From Codonopsis lanceolata (taxonomy: Eukaryota; Streptophyta; Magnoliopsida; Asterales; Campanulaceae), in the NCBI GenBank assembly GCA_013146195.2, contig CM028384.1, forward strand, positions 73,321,990-73,385,989: a stretch of 64,000 bases of DNA, written 5' to 3'. The notes below the pieces were generated by a model. It worked only from the letters and a program-made list of their open reading frames with translations, was not told the DNA's origin and made no database searches. Made by a program: the position numbers and the translations under genes. Below, in pieces: positions 1 to 11,259 of the stretch (position 1 is the stretch's first letter; every line of letters begins with the position of its first letter).

Positions 1-505
1 TTCAACAAAATTATCCGGGAACAATATTATTTTTTCTTATGATCATTTCCAAAATGAGAAATAAAAAAACTCACATCATTGAAAAACACTAAAAGACATG
101 CTATATATAAAACTCAACCCATTAAAATCTCACATCCGCCCCTAAGCCCCATGTGATATAAGTTGTCAATTTGAACCTATTATATATAACCAATCCACCA
201 CCTCAACACCTAACAAAATTCAACACATGACGTCTAATTCTAACAAATACAACTCTTCATTTAAAACCCTTCATATAGAATCATTCATCTTATTTCTATT
301 CCTTCAATTGAAAATTTCATCTACCTAACCTTCAGTAATAAATCTTAACAATCTCTTTCCTCAGATTATTCAAATCATTTTAATTTTTCAATAAGTTGAA
401 AATTGAGTCTCTATCATTTTGTTTTACCTTATATTTCGTTGTATAACTTTTAGAAAAAAATTGAAAAAATACAGATCATCCTCATCCAATAATATCTCAA
501 TTTAT
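1..505. other. AT-rich intergenic DNA
   Basis: No open reading frame with coding character, tRNA or recognisable element was seen here. The stretch is AT-rich and ends at a Stowaway-type MITE. Confidence 0.6.
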
Positions 506-507
506 TA

Positions 508-764
508 CTCACTCCGTCCATAAATTATCGTCCTAGTTGACCCGGCGCACAAATTAAGAAAAAATAATTGACTTGATTATTTATATTGGTTTAATGTATA
601 ATTTCCTTTAAAGCCCATGTGTATGTGACTATAATTGAAGTATGGTAAAAAAGTAAGGATAAAGTGGTAAAAGTGATATTCTAAAAAGGTAAGTTTCAAA
701 CTAGTTAATTATTTTGGGACGGACGAAAAAGGAAAGGAGGGCCGTAATTTAGGGACGGAGGGAG
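508..764 (+). mobile_element. Stowaway-type MITE, copy 1
   Basis: A 257-bp element starts with ctcactccgtcca and ends with the near-inverse gggacggagggag. It is flanked by TA on both sides (506-507 and 765-766), the target duplication of Tc1/mariner Stowaway MITEs. The interior carries the signature gttgacccggcgcacaaatt and an A-rich tract, shared with the copies at 16204, 17275, 17711, 25369 and, inverted, 31764. It has no coding capacity. Confidence 0.85.
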
Positions 765-766
765 TA

Positions 767-1383
767 TTATTTTTATTATTATTTTAATATTTACTATTTG
801 TAATTCATCGGCTGAAATTTAAATGTGGATCCAACCCCAAATAAAATAATGACACTAAAATTCATACTCTCAATGGCCTAATTCAAAATTGTCCACTACA
901 AAAAATAGGCCTAAAATAATTAGATTAAGCCAAAACAAATATAATATTAATTAATACAAATTAATATTTTAACTAAAATTATGAGGGTATTACAATTACA
1001 ATGAAAAGAAAAACAGAAAATTGCAGCCAGTATAGTTTGACGAATTTTCAATCACTTTAGTTCCCGATATTATTTTTTCAATCCACTACAGTGCAATATC
1101 AGATGATGCATCGCGATGCATGAAAATATTTTTTAACGCTTTGTTAAAATTCGACAAAGTATACACCATCTTAATTTTTTTCCAAATAAACATTATTATA
1201 AAAAAATCGGGTTGATATTGTGTTAGCTCAATAAACCTAATAAACAAATAAAAAGGAAGTAGGAAACCAATTTTTTTCAAAAATAAAAATGGGATTATTA
1301 TTGTTCTAGTTTGAAGTCTTAAAACTAAAAAAGAAACTTTAAGCCCTAAGCAACAAACAACGCTCGCGCAAAGCTCACTAACG
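767..1383. other. AT-rich spacer, no gene
   Basis: This AT-rich stretch lies between the MITE and the SINE. A 102-codon open frame on the minus strand (1086-1394) has no recognisable domain and runs into the SINE target duplication, so I do not treat it as a gene. Confidence 0.5.
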
Positions 1384-1396
1384 CTTCGTCTCACAC

Positions 1397-1623
1397 ATTT
1401 TTTTCTTTTTTTAAAGGTTCAAGGGGGCATTGACCATACACCAACTCTTAATATTATTATTAATGCCTTGAAGGCTACAAAGTATATAAGATAGTGTCAT
1501 TCAGCTAGAACAATGGTACCTCTAGTGAGACTTGAGCAACAATGTCTCTAGTGAGGTTTGAACATCCGACCTCTCTGTTAAGATAAGCGAGCATTACCGG
1601 TTGAGTTATAAGAGCTCTTTTGT
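1397..1623 (-). mobile_element. tRNA-derived SINE with 13-bp TSD
   Basis: On the minus strand the element starts near 1623 with a tRNA-like head: an A-box-like segment (ataactcaaccggtaatg) and a B-box-like segment (gatgttcaaacctc) downstream. It ends in an A-rich tail (positions 1397-1415 read in reverse). The 13-bp sequence cttcgtctcacac stands on both sides, at 1384-1396 and 1624-1636, as a perfect target-site duplication. Head, tail and TSD together indicate an LINE-mobilised tRNA-type SINE. The family name is not known to me. Confidence 0.85.
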
Positions 1624-1639
1624 CTTCGTCTCACACTTA

Positions 1640-2410
1640 ACTGGCGACACATCATATCCATCTCTCACACCGCCAGCGCCATGGTAAAATCTTATCCCTC
1701 AATCACTATCTTGCTTGATCCATCTCTGTTCATCTACAATATCTAGTACAATTATCAAGGGAGAATCATGTTTATATTACCCATCATAACAATTATCAAG
1801 GGAGAATTTTGTTTATATTACCCCTCATGATAAGATAGTGATAGTCAACGGTGTACATTTGTGATTGATAGTTGAATTTTTTTTGGCGATCAAAACTTCG
1901 AATCTGATTCGGCAGTCATAAAATTTTCAGATCCATTAATTTTTAAAAACTTTTGTAGATCTGTGTGAGTATTTGTTATTCCGTAGAAATACTACATGAA
2001 TTTTTTGGCTACTAAAACTTTGAATCTTATTCAATAGTCATAAAAAAGAATAGGGTTTAAAATGTTTAAAGCTTATTTGGTGATTTTTTTTTAACATTAC
2101 AGATGATTAGTTGAAACATGCACAAAGAATGTTGTGCTGAATATATATGTATGTGATGGAAAACAAAAGGTCCAACATGATATTATGAATTGTGCTGAGA
2201 ATATCAACAATTTAAGTGTATTCAAAGTTCCAAGAAATGTATAAATATATTCAAGTCAACTTATTCAAAATTAAATATTAAATGTTTAGTATAAAAACTA
2301 AAAAAAAATAGTAACAAAACAAAGTATTTCAGCTTCCAATACATGACTAGAAAATTCATATTTAAGTTTCTATTTATGATAAGTAGTTTTAGGCGATAAA
2401 AACATGATTG
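1640..2410. other. intergenic DNA, no gene seen
   Basis: AT-rich sequence with a short direct repeat around 1755-1830 (copies of attatcaagggagaat). No coding or RNA feature was recognised. Confidence 0.45.

Positions 2411-2415
<5 letters not shown>

Positions 2416-2485
<70 letters not shown>
2416..2485. repeat. (TA)n microsatellite
   Basis: About 70 bp of nearly pure TA dinucleotide repeat. Confidence 0.95.
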
Positions 2486-2492
<7 letters not shown>

Positions 2493-2904
2493 TATCTTTA
2501 CACACACCAAAAAAAAACTTTTAATCAATATTTCTCTATTGGAAACACACCCATAAAGACTTAAAATGTTGTTACTATTTCAAATATTACTTACGAGTTA
2601 TGACACACCAACACCACACCCGTTCCACCCTAAAAATTCATGTTTCAAAAGTTTAATTAATATTTAATGTAAAGGGTAATGTTGAAATATATTTAAGATT
2701 GTAGATATAATTTTTAAAAGTAGATTTTTAAAGTATAACATGTCAAAAAAAAAAAAAAAAGTGTTTTGAAATCTTGGCATTTGATTTTTAAAAGTGACTT
2801 TTCAAGTCAACTACGTAGGTTTGATTTTGTAGCCAACACGTAGAAATAACTTCCAAATGCATATATGCCTATTGCCTAGCATCTCGGTGACCAAGTTTAG
2901 GAGG

Positions 2905-3189
2905 TTAATTTAAGTTGATGTGTACATAAGTTAGTCCAGTCCAGACTGTCTCTTCTTGTTTGACATCGGCTCCTTGATTGAGAATCTCCATTAATTGTTG
3001 ACATTGCACATAGACATAGCTAATTCCACATCCACAAGCATGGAAATTGGTATAGAGGAAGTTGATGTAGTTGAATTTGCTGCAGCCTGCAGGAGTAGAG
3101 CCCTCAGTGCATACTCCATACGCCATAGCAGCTTGAGCATCTAACTTGGCTTCTTCTTTGCCATTTTGGATGCATAATACTAGTGCATG
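2905..3189 (-). pseudogene. unrecognised exon-like coding fragment
   Basis: A minus-strand frame is open from about 3189 to the stop at 2905. Its first in-frame Met is at 3126. The peptide looks protein-like and cysteine-rich, with the segments CTEGSTPAGCSKFNYINF and HACGCG, unlike the low-complexity frames around it. The frame upstream of the Met (ending GKEEAKLDAQAAM) also reads as coding, yet it meets a stop just beyond 3189. It is therefore more likely one exon or a captured fragment than a complete gene. I do not recognise the family. A homology search with the 94 residues would settle it. Confidence 0.35.
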
Positions 3190-3199
3190 TCATTCTGGT

Positions 3200-5059
3200 A
3201 ACTCTCATGAATGAAATAACACTTGTCTTTCACATCTATACGCATTGATCACGTGTCGGGATTTAACTGCTAAAAAATGAGTGAAATTGGACGTAAAGTC
3301 ATACGTGTTTAATTAATTTTTGCACTACAAATGGCCAATTTGCTTCGAATTTAATAAGGCAACTGTAGTTTGTCCAAAAGTAAATTACAAATAGCTTTCC
3401 TAATTTGGATATAAGCTTCTTCTTATTCCTATTTTATTTTATTTTTTTTGAATAAATCTTCGGAATACAATTCAATTTTAGTCGCTTTCTCACTCGTTTT
3501 AAAATAAATATCTAGCACTTGAATTGCTTGCTCCTCACTTCCTTGAATATTCAAAAATCAATTCACGTAATAACCCCAAATCTGGATTGTTGACATAGAC
3601 TTTGTCAACCCACCCATTTTCTTTTTCTTTAAGCCTATCATAGACTAATAATCACAGTGCACTTAATTAACATGATTGCAATTATTAATTTCATTTTATA
3701 AAATTAGTCGGGATTTCAATAATTTCAGTAGTCTTAATTAGTTATAAATACCAACTCAATAATTTCATTGTTAAGGAGTACTAACAGCTAATTAACATGA
3801 TTTCAATAATTTCATTTTTTAACCTTTTATAGTATATACTCTATCCATTTTAAATTTATTGTCATGTTTAATTTGGTACACGGATTATGTCAATATATAT
3901 GTAACATATAATTAAAATACGATAAAAAAAAGTGTTTGTCCTAAAATGAAAAAGTTTTAAAGAAAGACAACGATGAAGAAAAGCCGCACAATACTTTTCG
4001 GGCGGAATATTAGGTAATCACAAGATGTCGATAATTTGTGGTCTAATAGTTCTGTATCGTGAAGGAACAGAATTGTTAGAGTGGAGGCTAAGTTTGTTGA
4101 TTGGGTCTCCGTGTGATTTCCGCCGCTCGCCCCACTTCAGTTAAGCCTTATAATTCATGTTATCGCTGCTCCTATCTTACTATCATATTATTATGTTATT
4201 TATCTTATTTTGATCATAAATATAATAATTAGAAGTGACACATGGGTGGGTTCAAATAGACGGATAAGTAAGTGTTCATTTAATAATATAATTATATATG
4301 GACGGGCACTAAATGGACATGGACGTCAATTTACTCATTAACATACACTTATCAAATAAATACAAAAAGTATAAAAAAATAATTTCATTTTACAAAAAAT
4401 TATCAAAAATTACAACTAACCATATATATATATATATATATATATATATTACCAAAAAAAGGAAAAATAAATATGTATTTTTGTGTGTGTGATTATAAAT
4501 GACCACTTCACTACCATTAGACACCAATATCGTTTATAGATTTTAAGGCGTGATTATGATTGATAGGTTTAAAATCTAAATCGACCTAGGAGCTTAGTGA
4601 CCTAATCGATGGGTGATGCGTAGAATCTAGACATTCGGACTCGAGACGTTACATTATATATATATATATATATAATATGAAATTAGTAATTTTCAAAGAA
4701 TCTTCCTCGACCAATTGCTAGTTTTCATTCAATTTTTTCTTCGTATAGTACTTTTTAGAGATTCTAATTTGTAAAGTTGATCAAAATTAAATGCTTCATA
4801 CTAACTAGATTGTTGGACTGATGTTGATTAATAAAATAATTGATTGAACGTTAAAATATGATTTCACGAATTCAGATAATTTGAACCTCCGAATTCATCA
4901 AATTACAACAATTACTTTGAAAATGTTGCAACAATAAATTACAAAAGATTACTTTGGGGATCTAAATGAGATCAAGAGGAGGGATCCAACACACGACACA
5001 CGACATAATTTTACAATATATATAACTAAGTGAGATTGGGAGAAAGGGGGGATTCAAAA

Positions 5060-5100
<41 letters not shown>

Positions 5101-5576
5101 TAACACTTTCGTTAGAAACGTCTCCTCCTTTCTTCAATGCATGTGTCTTTTATTTTCTTCCCCTCCACTTTTGCCCCAGCCGCTCTCCTCCTAAATATAG
5201 AGACCATGTTCACCACTCCGCTCCACTCCTGACTTTTACAAGAGAGAGAAAATAGTTTTCTTTAGGGGCATTAACAATTTCTTAATTTTCAAACCTTGCT
5301 TGAAATCTCCGTGACACGTGTCCATCTGACGACCTCTTCTTCTAACACTTTGTTCACTGCTATCATTTTCCCTTCAAGTAAACATTATTTTCCACTATCC
5401 TACCTAAGTCACTCCATCATTTGTAATCATCCAAAGCATAACAAACACAGTAAAAAGTGCAACATTTGCTCATATTCAAGAACAAAACCAATATCAAATA
5501 TTACACTTATTTATGCTCACCAGTCATCAGTTATAATAAAAAAAATTACTTAAGAATTTTGTGCTAAATAAACTAA
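3200..5576. other. AT-rich intergenic DNA with TA tracts
   Basis: No gene was recognised. Short (TA)n tracts lie at about 4424-4450, 4653-4674 and 5064-5092. A region at about 3838-3975 has faint Stowaway-like similarity. The 85-codon open frame at 5296-5553 has no domain and low-complexity composition. Confidence 0.5.
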
Positions 5577-5577
5577 G

Positions 5578-5702
5578 AGTGTAAGTGATTCGATTCGATT
5601 CGATTCGGTTTAACCCAAAACCGTAAAATGAATCGCTCTTATTGATTCCGAAATTTCTAAAACTTAACCTCACAAAGATTAAAACTAAACTACTCGATTT
5701 GG
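5578..5702 (+). mobile_element. fragment of hAT-like 'gattcggttt' element
   Basis: This 125-bp piece begins gtgtaagtgattcgattc and matches the start of a related piece at 34228-34330 (gtgtaagtggttcggttt followed by tcctattgattc). Sequence resembling its continuation (ggttttatgggttgaaat) resumes at 10918, on the far side of the Copia element. It looks like an older element split by the Copia insertion. Confidence 0.4.
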
Positions 5703-5846
5703 TGTACAGAAAGGAGAAATTATGTATTGAATTTCTACTTGAAGGTCCTTAAGCAGACTATGAAGCCATATAACCTCACAATTGGTTGTAGCTAAAGCCC
5801 TGTATTCTGATTCAACCTTCTTGAAACACTACCATTGTTAATACCA
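5703..5846 (-). repeat. rearranged 3' LTR of the Copia element
   Basis: Read on the minus strand, the first 24 bp of the LTR (5846-5823, tattaacaatggtagtgttt...) match the start of the intact LTR at 10917. The last roughly 45 bp (about 5750-5703) match its end (aatacataatttctcctttc). The middle of the LTR is missing. In its place stands about 70 bp encoding an RNase H segment (ESEYRALATTNCEVIWL). That segment is absent from its normal place upstream. Confidence 0.7.
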
Positions 5847-8800
5847 TCCCCATAAGTTGAGGGTGTATGCACACTTATAATCCCCAACTTGGAAAGAAAT
5901 CTTCAATGCAAACCTTTCCCCATGAATTTTGAGAAAATGTGTGCAAGCTGATTTTTGGTAGAAATATACTGTAAGGATATGAGGCCACTTTTGATCTTCT
6001 CATTGATGAAATGAAAATCTAGTTCTATATGTTTTACTTTCTAACCAACACACAAAACCCTATAATGGACTTCCTATCATTGGGATTCCCAGCTATAATC
6101 TTCCTCTCAGAGCCTGTCAATTGGGCCGGGCAGTCCAAGCCCCCGAGTTTCACTTGACACCGGGCCGGGGCGGGCCTGAATAGTAACGGGCCTCATAAAA
6201 TGTAAGCCCAGTCCGTATGCACTTCAGGCCTCTGGGCCTATGGGCAAAAAATAAATGACATCTTTTTTTATTCAAAAAACTCAAAAATTTGCTAATAAAA
6301 TTTATATAACACATCAAAACACACTTACTTTAGTCTTTAGTCTAACTTAAACAATTAAAATTTAGTGATTTACAAAGCAAAAGTGCAAAAAAAAATGAAA
6401 AACACATCAAGAAGACAAGAATTGTTGAATGAATGAATGTTGATAGTTGCTGTCGGCTGCTTTTGCCTTTTGGTTTTGAAAATGAAAAAGGAAAAGATTA
6501 ATGGTTTTGACGTTTTGTTTATTGTTGAATGAATGAATGTTGACTTCAAATTCAATGACTTGTCTTAGACTCTTAGTTGTCTACTACTCACTCAGTCACT
6601 CTACACGGCACTAGCCAGTATTCAGTAACCACTACACTAGGCGGCCACTACTAGTAGACTTAGTAGTAGTCTACTACTCAGTCTACTCTACATTAGACAT
6701 TAGTCTACTACAATACATGCATACAGGCTATAGCGGCTATGACTTGTGAGCGGTGAGCCTTACAACTTTTACTTTTTAAATTATAATTTTTTTTTATTTT
6801 GTTAGTTTCGGGCCGGGCAATTCGGGCTTATTGTGACCCGCGGATTTTTCAGGGCGGGCTAAAAAGGCCCGGTTTTTTTGGGCCATCAAAGCTGCGGCCC
6901 AGGCCCATAAATTTCGAGTGGGCTGGACCAGACCTGTGGGATGGGCTCATTTTTGACAACTCTATTCCCAGCCCAATCACTGTCACAGAAAGCTTACAAA
7001 TGAATTTGATTTCCAGAAGGTAAATAAATCCCTTGATTTGGTGAAGCTTTAACATACCTCAAGACCCTATGGAGAGCTTTCAGGTGAGGTTGCCTATGAG
7101 CTTGAACAAATTAACTTAAACATTGTGCTGCAAAGGAAAGATCAGACCTTGTGACTAGAGATGTTAATAGGGCCGATAACCACAGTTCTGAACCTATTAA
7201 ACCAATTTTTCATGTAGGGGTTCCTTAAGGAAATTGACAAAATCCATATTGTTTCCTGCCACCAGAATATCATCTACATAAACCAATATTGCAGTAAATT
7301 TAGTTTCCCCTTTAATAGTGAAGAGAGAATAATCTGCTAAATATTATTTGTAGCCAAGATCCAAAAGACCTCAGTTAACTTAGAGAGCCACTCCCTATAT
7401 GATTGTTTCAATCCATATAAGGACTTTTTCAACCTACAAACACTTATTAATTCTGCAGAGGTTTATATCCAAGGGGCAGGCTCATATACACTTCTTCTTC
7501 TAAGTCCCCATGCAAAAATGCATTATTCACATCTAGCTGGTGCACTTCCCAATTTTGAATAGCAGCAATGGAAAGGATTGTTCTGACAGTGACCATTTTG
7601 GCCATAGGTGCAAATGTCTCTGAATAGTCTATGCCCTATGTATGATTATACTCTTTTGTTACTAGCCTTGTCTTTAGTCTCTTCACACTACCATCTGACT
7701 TGTGCTTAGCTTTGTATACCCATTTGTAGCCAATGATCCTTTTTCCATGAGGTACCAGGCATCATTGTCTTCAAGAGCAGTGATTTCTTTGTTCATTGCC
7801 TCAATCCATTATGTGTGATGTATAGCTTAGTTGTTTGATAAGGGTTCTTGTATTTGGGACATGGAATTGGTAAAAGGTTGTTGTTTGTGATAAGCCACAT
7901 AGTCTTTTAGCCTCACCGAAAGATACTTGGTTCTAGTAGACAATTTGAGATTTTGTGGAATGGGAATATCATCAGCAGGTGCATTATATGGATTTTGCTC
8001 AGGTTCTATTTCACTGTGTTCATTAGGATCATACTGAGCATTTCTGGTAGTAGCATCATCTTCATGTGAGAGATTTACATCAACTGAGGGTATCCCAAGA
8101 GTATTTTATTCTGTCTTGATAAAGGGAAAAGTAGACTCATGGAAAACAACATGTCTACTGATGAAAACTTTCTTAGTTTCAAGGTTGTACAAAATATACC
8201 ATTTTGTCCTATAGGATATGCAAGATTGATAATGATGTGGGTTGATACTAAAAGGCAATAACCCCATAATTGAATTGGAAGTGCAACATGAAATATTATG
8301 GCTCTAGCCATGTCGAGAAGGTGTTGATGTTTCCTCTCTACAACACCATTCTGTTGTGGTGTCTACACAAGAGCTCTGGTGTATAATGCCTAGATTTTTG
8401 AGGTAAGGTATTACTTCAGAATTGTAAAATTAAGTCCCATGGTCGGTCCTATAGAATTTTATGCTTGTTTTGAAGTGATTCAGAACATAAGCATTAAATT
8501 GTTTTAAAAAGGAAAATACATGAGTCTTAGTAGACATTAAGATGGTCCACACACCTCTAGTATAATCATCAACAATGGTCAAGAAGTATCTACAATAATT
8601 CATATTACTCTTCCTATAAGGTCCCCATAAGTCACAATGAATAAGATCAAAACAATTTTTGCTTTTAATGATACTAAGATTGAAAGGTAACTTGTGTTGT
8701 TTAACTAAAGGACATATATCACATATGGCAATGGATTGAGTATCAAAGTTTTCATATTTACAAAGAGAGGATAAAGAAGTAATATTTTCTAACAGTGCTT

Positions 8801-9060
8801 AAAGAATAATGTTTTAATCTGTGAGGCCAACATATGATATCTTTATTCTTTGAGACATTGGAGCAGACATGGGATTGGATTGTGGACAATTCTGCCTTGA
8901 GAAGATAAAGTCGCTCATTTAAGTCACCAATAGCTATTGTTTTGGTCCTTTTCTGGTCCCAGAAACTGCATTGCCCCCCTATGAAAAGAGTATGACAATT
9001 AATTTGCATGACAAGTTTGGAAATGGAAAGGAGGTTGCTGTTGATTCCTATGATCAGATT
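5847..9060 (-). pseudogene. Copia pol remnant (INT-RT-RH)
   Basis: Read on the minus strand, the order is as follows. GAG-pre-integrase comes first (NLLSISKL and YLLKAE motifs, about 9040-8850). Integrase follows, with the Copia hallmark TPQQNGVVERKHQHLLDMA near 8370-8310. Reverse transcriptase has DYSETFAPMAKM and QLDVNNAFLHGDL near 7650-7500 and the catalytic YVDDIL near 7270. RNase H carries SDWAGN, split by the MITE, and ends with KHIELDFHFI and STKNQLA near 6030-5950. Numerous stops and frameshifts break the frame. The RNase H part between GFCV and KHIE is deleted. Confidence 0.9.
6094..6963. mobile_element. hAT-like MITE inside Copia RNase H
   Basis: The ends are related inverted repeats: left cctgtcaattgggccgggc, right, read in reverse, gttgtcaaaaatgagccc. 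The interior is rich in GGGCC-type words near both ends. The sequence attcccagc occurs at 6085-6093 and 6964-6972, consistent with an 8-9 bp target duplication. It splits the codons for Trp-Ala-Gly-Asn of RNase H. The left end has about 17 extra bases before the inverted repeat. Short open frames inside (6370-6555, 6799-7055) lie in MITE sequence and are not genes. Confidence 0.7.
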
Positions 9061-9126
9061 TGGTTAAGTCATCTTCGATTCTATGCAGATGAGGCTAAGG
9101 TGCGTCATCGATTAGTGTGGCAACTG

Positions 9127-10247
9127 TGTTAGAATCATTTTATTTAGAATAGTTTCTAAGTGTTAGTTCTTAGGCGCCCAACTGCAAGCTTCTACAGCAG
9201 CCCGTGAAGGACCAGCAGACTTTGAAGTCTGCTCAAATAGCGGAAAATCAAAATTGGCCAAAATCTAGAAACAATGACACGTGTACACCTATTTAGATAT
9301 TTTCGAAAATATCTAGTCATCATGTCTTCACCAGATTATTTTTCAAGAAGTCAACTCTGCATGATGACAACCGCTGTCCCGAATCAAATCAAGAAGACAT
9401 TACCCGTTTTGGCTAAGAAGACTTTCCAAGCCGCAAAGCTACTCAAACATTACTCGTTTAGTAATGTCTTCTGCTCGCACACTGCATCTCATGATGACGA
9501 TTTGTTTCTTCACCCAAAGCGCCGAATTGCATTTAATGCAAAGGAACGTTGGACTGATTTATCTCTGATTTTAAACCAACGGTCAAAAGGTCTCTTCCTG
9601 GTATATATTCAAGTTTTGAAGATCTGAAGAAATAACTCTCTTGCGCATTAACTCTCAAGCTTCATCTTCATCACTCAAGCATTCAAGAGATCAAAGGACA
9701 AGGGCTAACACTTCACCAAACTTTCTGAAGCTGCAGATCTGTCATCTTAAATTCGTTTTCAGCTTCATTTAGTTTGTCTTTAAACTGTTCTTTAATTCTG
9801 CACGTGAAGAGAACAATTATTCATTGATTGTCTCTCTCACCTTTATACACTTGGTTAAAAACTCATTTTGTACACGATCCATTAGAGATCTAAATCATAA
9901 ACCTAGTGGATAAACAAGTGCACTTTTAAAATCCAAAGCTAACCACTTTGGTAGTGGATGTAGTACTATTCACAGTACGAACCACTTCAAATTCCTGTGT
10001 ACTGTTTGAACTGTTCTTATTACTCAACTTAACTGTTTGTGTTTAACAATCACAGTTTCTGCACTACCTTAACAGCAGTCCTGCTAATTCTTAATATATT
10101 TTGTTTCCGCTGCCTAAGCACTTCTATTCAAACCTTTCATAAATCCTTAAGAAGTGTTCTTAAAAGAAAAGTTTTATAAAAACATAACTAGGCTATTCAA
10201 CCCCCCCCCCCCTTCTAGCCTAGATTGAGCCTATTTCGGGACCAACA
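9127..10247 (+). repeat. Sirevirus-like LTR inserted in the Copia element
   Basis: This block runs from tgttagaatc to a 12-C tract followed by cttctagcctagattgag and the end ccaaca. The layout (long AT-rich LTR, 'ctattcacccccc' motif near its end) is that of plant Sirevirus/Copia LTRs. It resembles the LTRs ending at 12181, 16993 and 41908. It separates the Copia gag/protease remnant from pol. No internal domains are attached, so it is probably a solo LTR. I could not find a clean 5-bp TSD, and the edges are uncertain by some 10 bp. A 117-codon open frame inside is not a gene. Confidence 0.65.
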
Positions 10248-10253
10248 GTTGCA

Positions 10254-10511
10254 TTAAAACTTAGGTATATAGAATACCTTTTTTAATGTCATGTTGGGGT
10301 TTATGTCAAGTTTGTTCTTGGCTGATAGTGCAATTTCCAAAGATCGCTTCCAAGAGTTAAAATTGTCACTTCGTGTTAGCTTTGTTGAAATTAAAACAAG
10401 ACTAGGGTGGTTGTTGTTATAAAGATATAGTGGGTTCATGTTGGAGTCGATTCCAATTTCCATGGTTGCAGTTTTGTTTTTGATTTGAGGCTTTGACGTT
10501 TCTTCTGTCAT
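10254..10511 (-). pseudogene. Copia gag N-terminus fused to protease piece
   Basis: An 85-codon minus-strand frame starts 43 bp inside the primer-binding site. The N-terminal part has the Copia gag signature (NPLYLYNNNHPSLVLIS, then SWKRSLEIALSAKNK). The last residues (KKVFYIPKF) belong to the C-terminal end of the protease region. The whole middle of gag and protease is therefore deleted. Not functional. Confidence 0.8.
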
Positions 10512-10566
10512 TGTAGAAAAGGGGTTGAGAAATTGTCAAGAACTGAAGATCTTGGCTTTAATACCA

Positions 10567-10917
10567 TGTAAAGAAAGGAGAAATTATGTATTGAATTGAT
10601 GCCTCGAATTGATGTATTATAGATTGAAGTAAAATGGCATATTTATACTACTAATCTATATCCAAAGCATAACTGGAGTAGGAAACCAGAAATTAATGAC
10701 TAACTACAACTACTAACTGTCTTTTAAAAGAAATTACTGAATAACCCTTCAATTATAGATCTATCACTTCCAGGTACAAAAACTTTCCAATGTGACTGCA
10801 TTGTAGAACCTTCTCCACTTTGAACTTAATTCCCCATATTTAACCTTTGCTTGAACTTAATCATCTGTCTTGAACTTTAAGCTATTAAACCATCTTGAAA
10901 CACTACCATTGTTAATA
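10567..10917 (-). repeat. 5' LTR of the Copia element
   Basis: A 351-bp LTR, read on the minus strand from 10917 (tattaacaatgg) to 10567 (ctttctttaca). It is followed immediately by the primer-binding site TGGTATTAAAGCC. The canonical TG start has become TA, and the same change is seen in the start fragment of the downstream LTR. Confidence 0.75.
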
Positions 10918-11255
10918 GGTTTTATGGGTTGAAATAAAAAATAATGTAATCAACTTATACTACATAAAAAATAACATATTCACACCTCCAATTAAACACA
11001 AATCACTTTTCCAACCAGCTCTAAGAAACTAGCAGTAGCATCACCATGCAACACAAACAAAAGGGTTCCCTCAACATTTCTCTCACAAATTAGAATACAA
11101 GTTACAAGTAAATACAAACAATGAAAGTTTGGAAGAAACAACAAACAAATAGGGTGTTCCTTTTGACATATATAACTATTAAGTTAGATAATTTTAGCAG
11201 ACTAAGTTTTTTTTTTTTTTAAAGTTCTTTCAGCTGGTATTCCTTTTGACATATA
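10918..11255. other. spacer with a 23-bp direct repeat
   Basis: No gene is present. The sequence ttccttttgacatatataac occurs at about 11158 and again at about 11241. It encloses some 60 bp that include a T tract. Confidence 0.5.
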
Positions 11256-11259
11256 TAAC

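Larger units (their letters stand above)
5703..10917 (-). mobile_element. degenerate Ty1/Copia retrotransposon
   Basis: A minus-strand Copia element with both ends traceable. The upstream LTR is at 10567-10917. Directly inside it is a primer-binding site like that of tRNA-Met (TGGTATTAAAGCC, 10554-10566). Then come a gag N-terminus fused to a protease C-terminal piece, the GAG-pre-integrase zone, integrase, reverse transcriptase and RNase H. Many stops and frameshifts are present, and most of gag and protease is deleted. A hAT-like MITE (6094-6963) and an LTR (about 9127-10247) interrupt it. The downstream LTR is reduced to its two ends around an RNase H fragment. The element is certainly dead. 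Confidence 0.9.

Noticed and set aside
6799..7055. Pro/Gly-rich frames on both strands
   Set aside because: They are products of the GC-rich end of a hAT-like MITE.
9274..9627. 117-codon frame inside the LTR at 9127-10247
   Set aside because: It lies wholly in LTR sequence, with no domain; LTRs of this type often hold open frames by chance.
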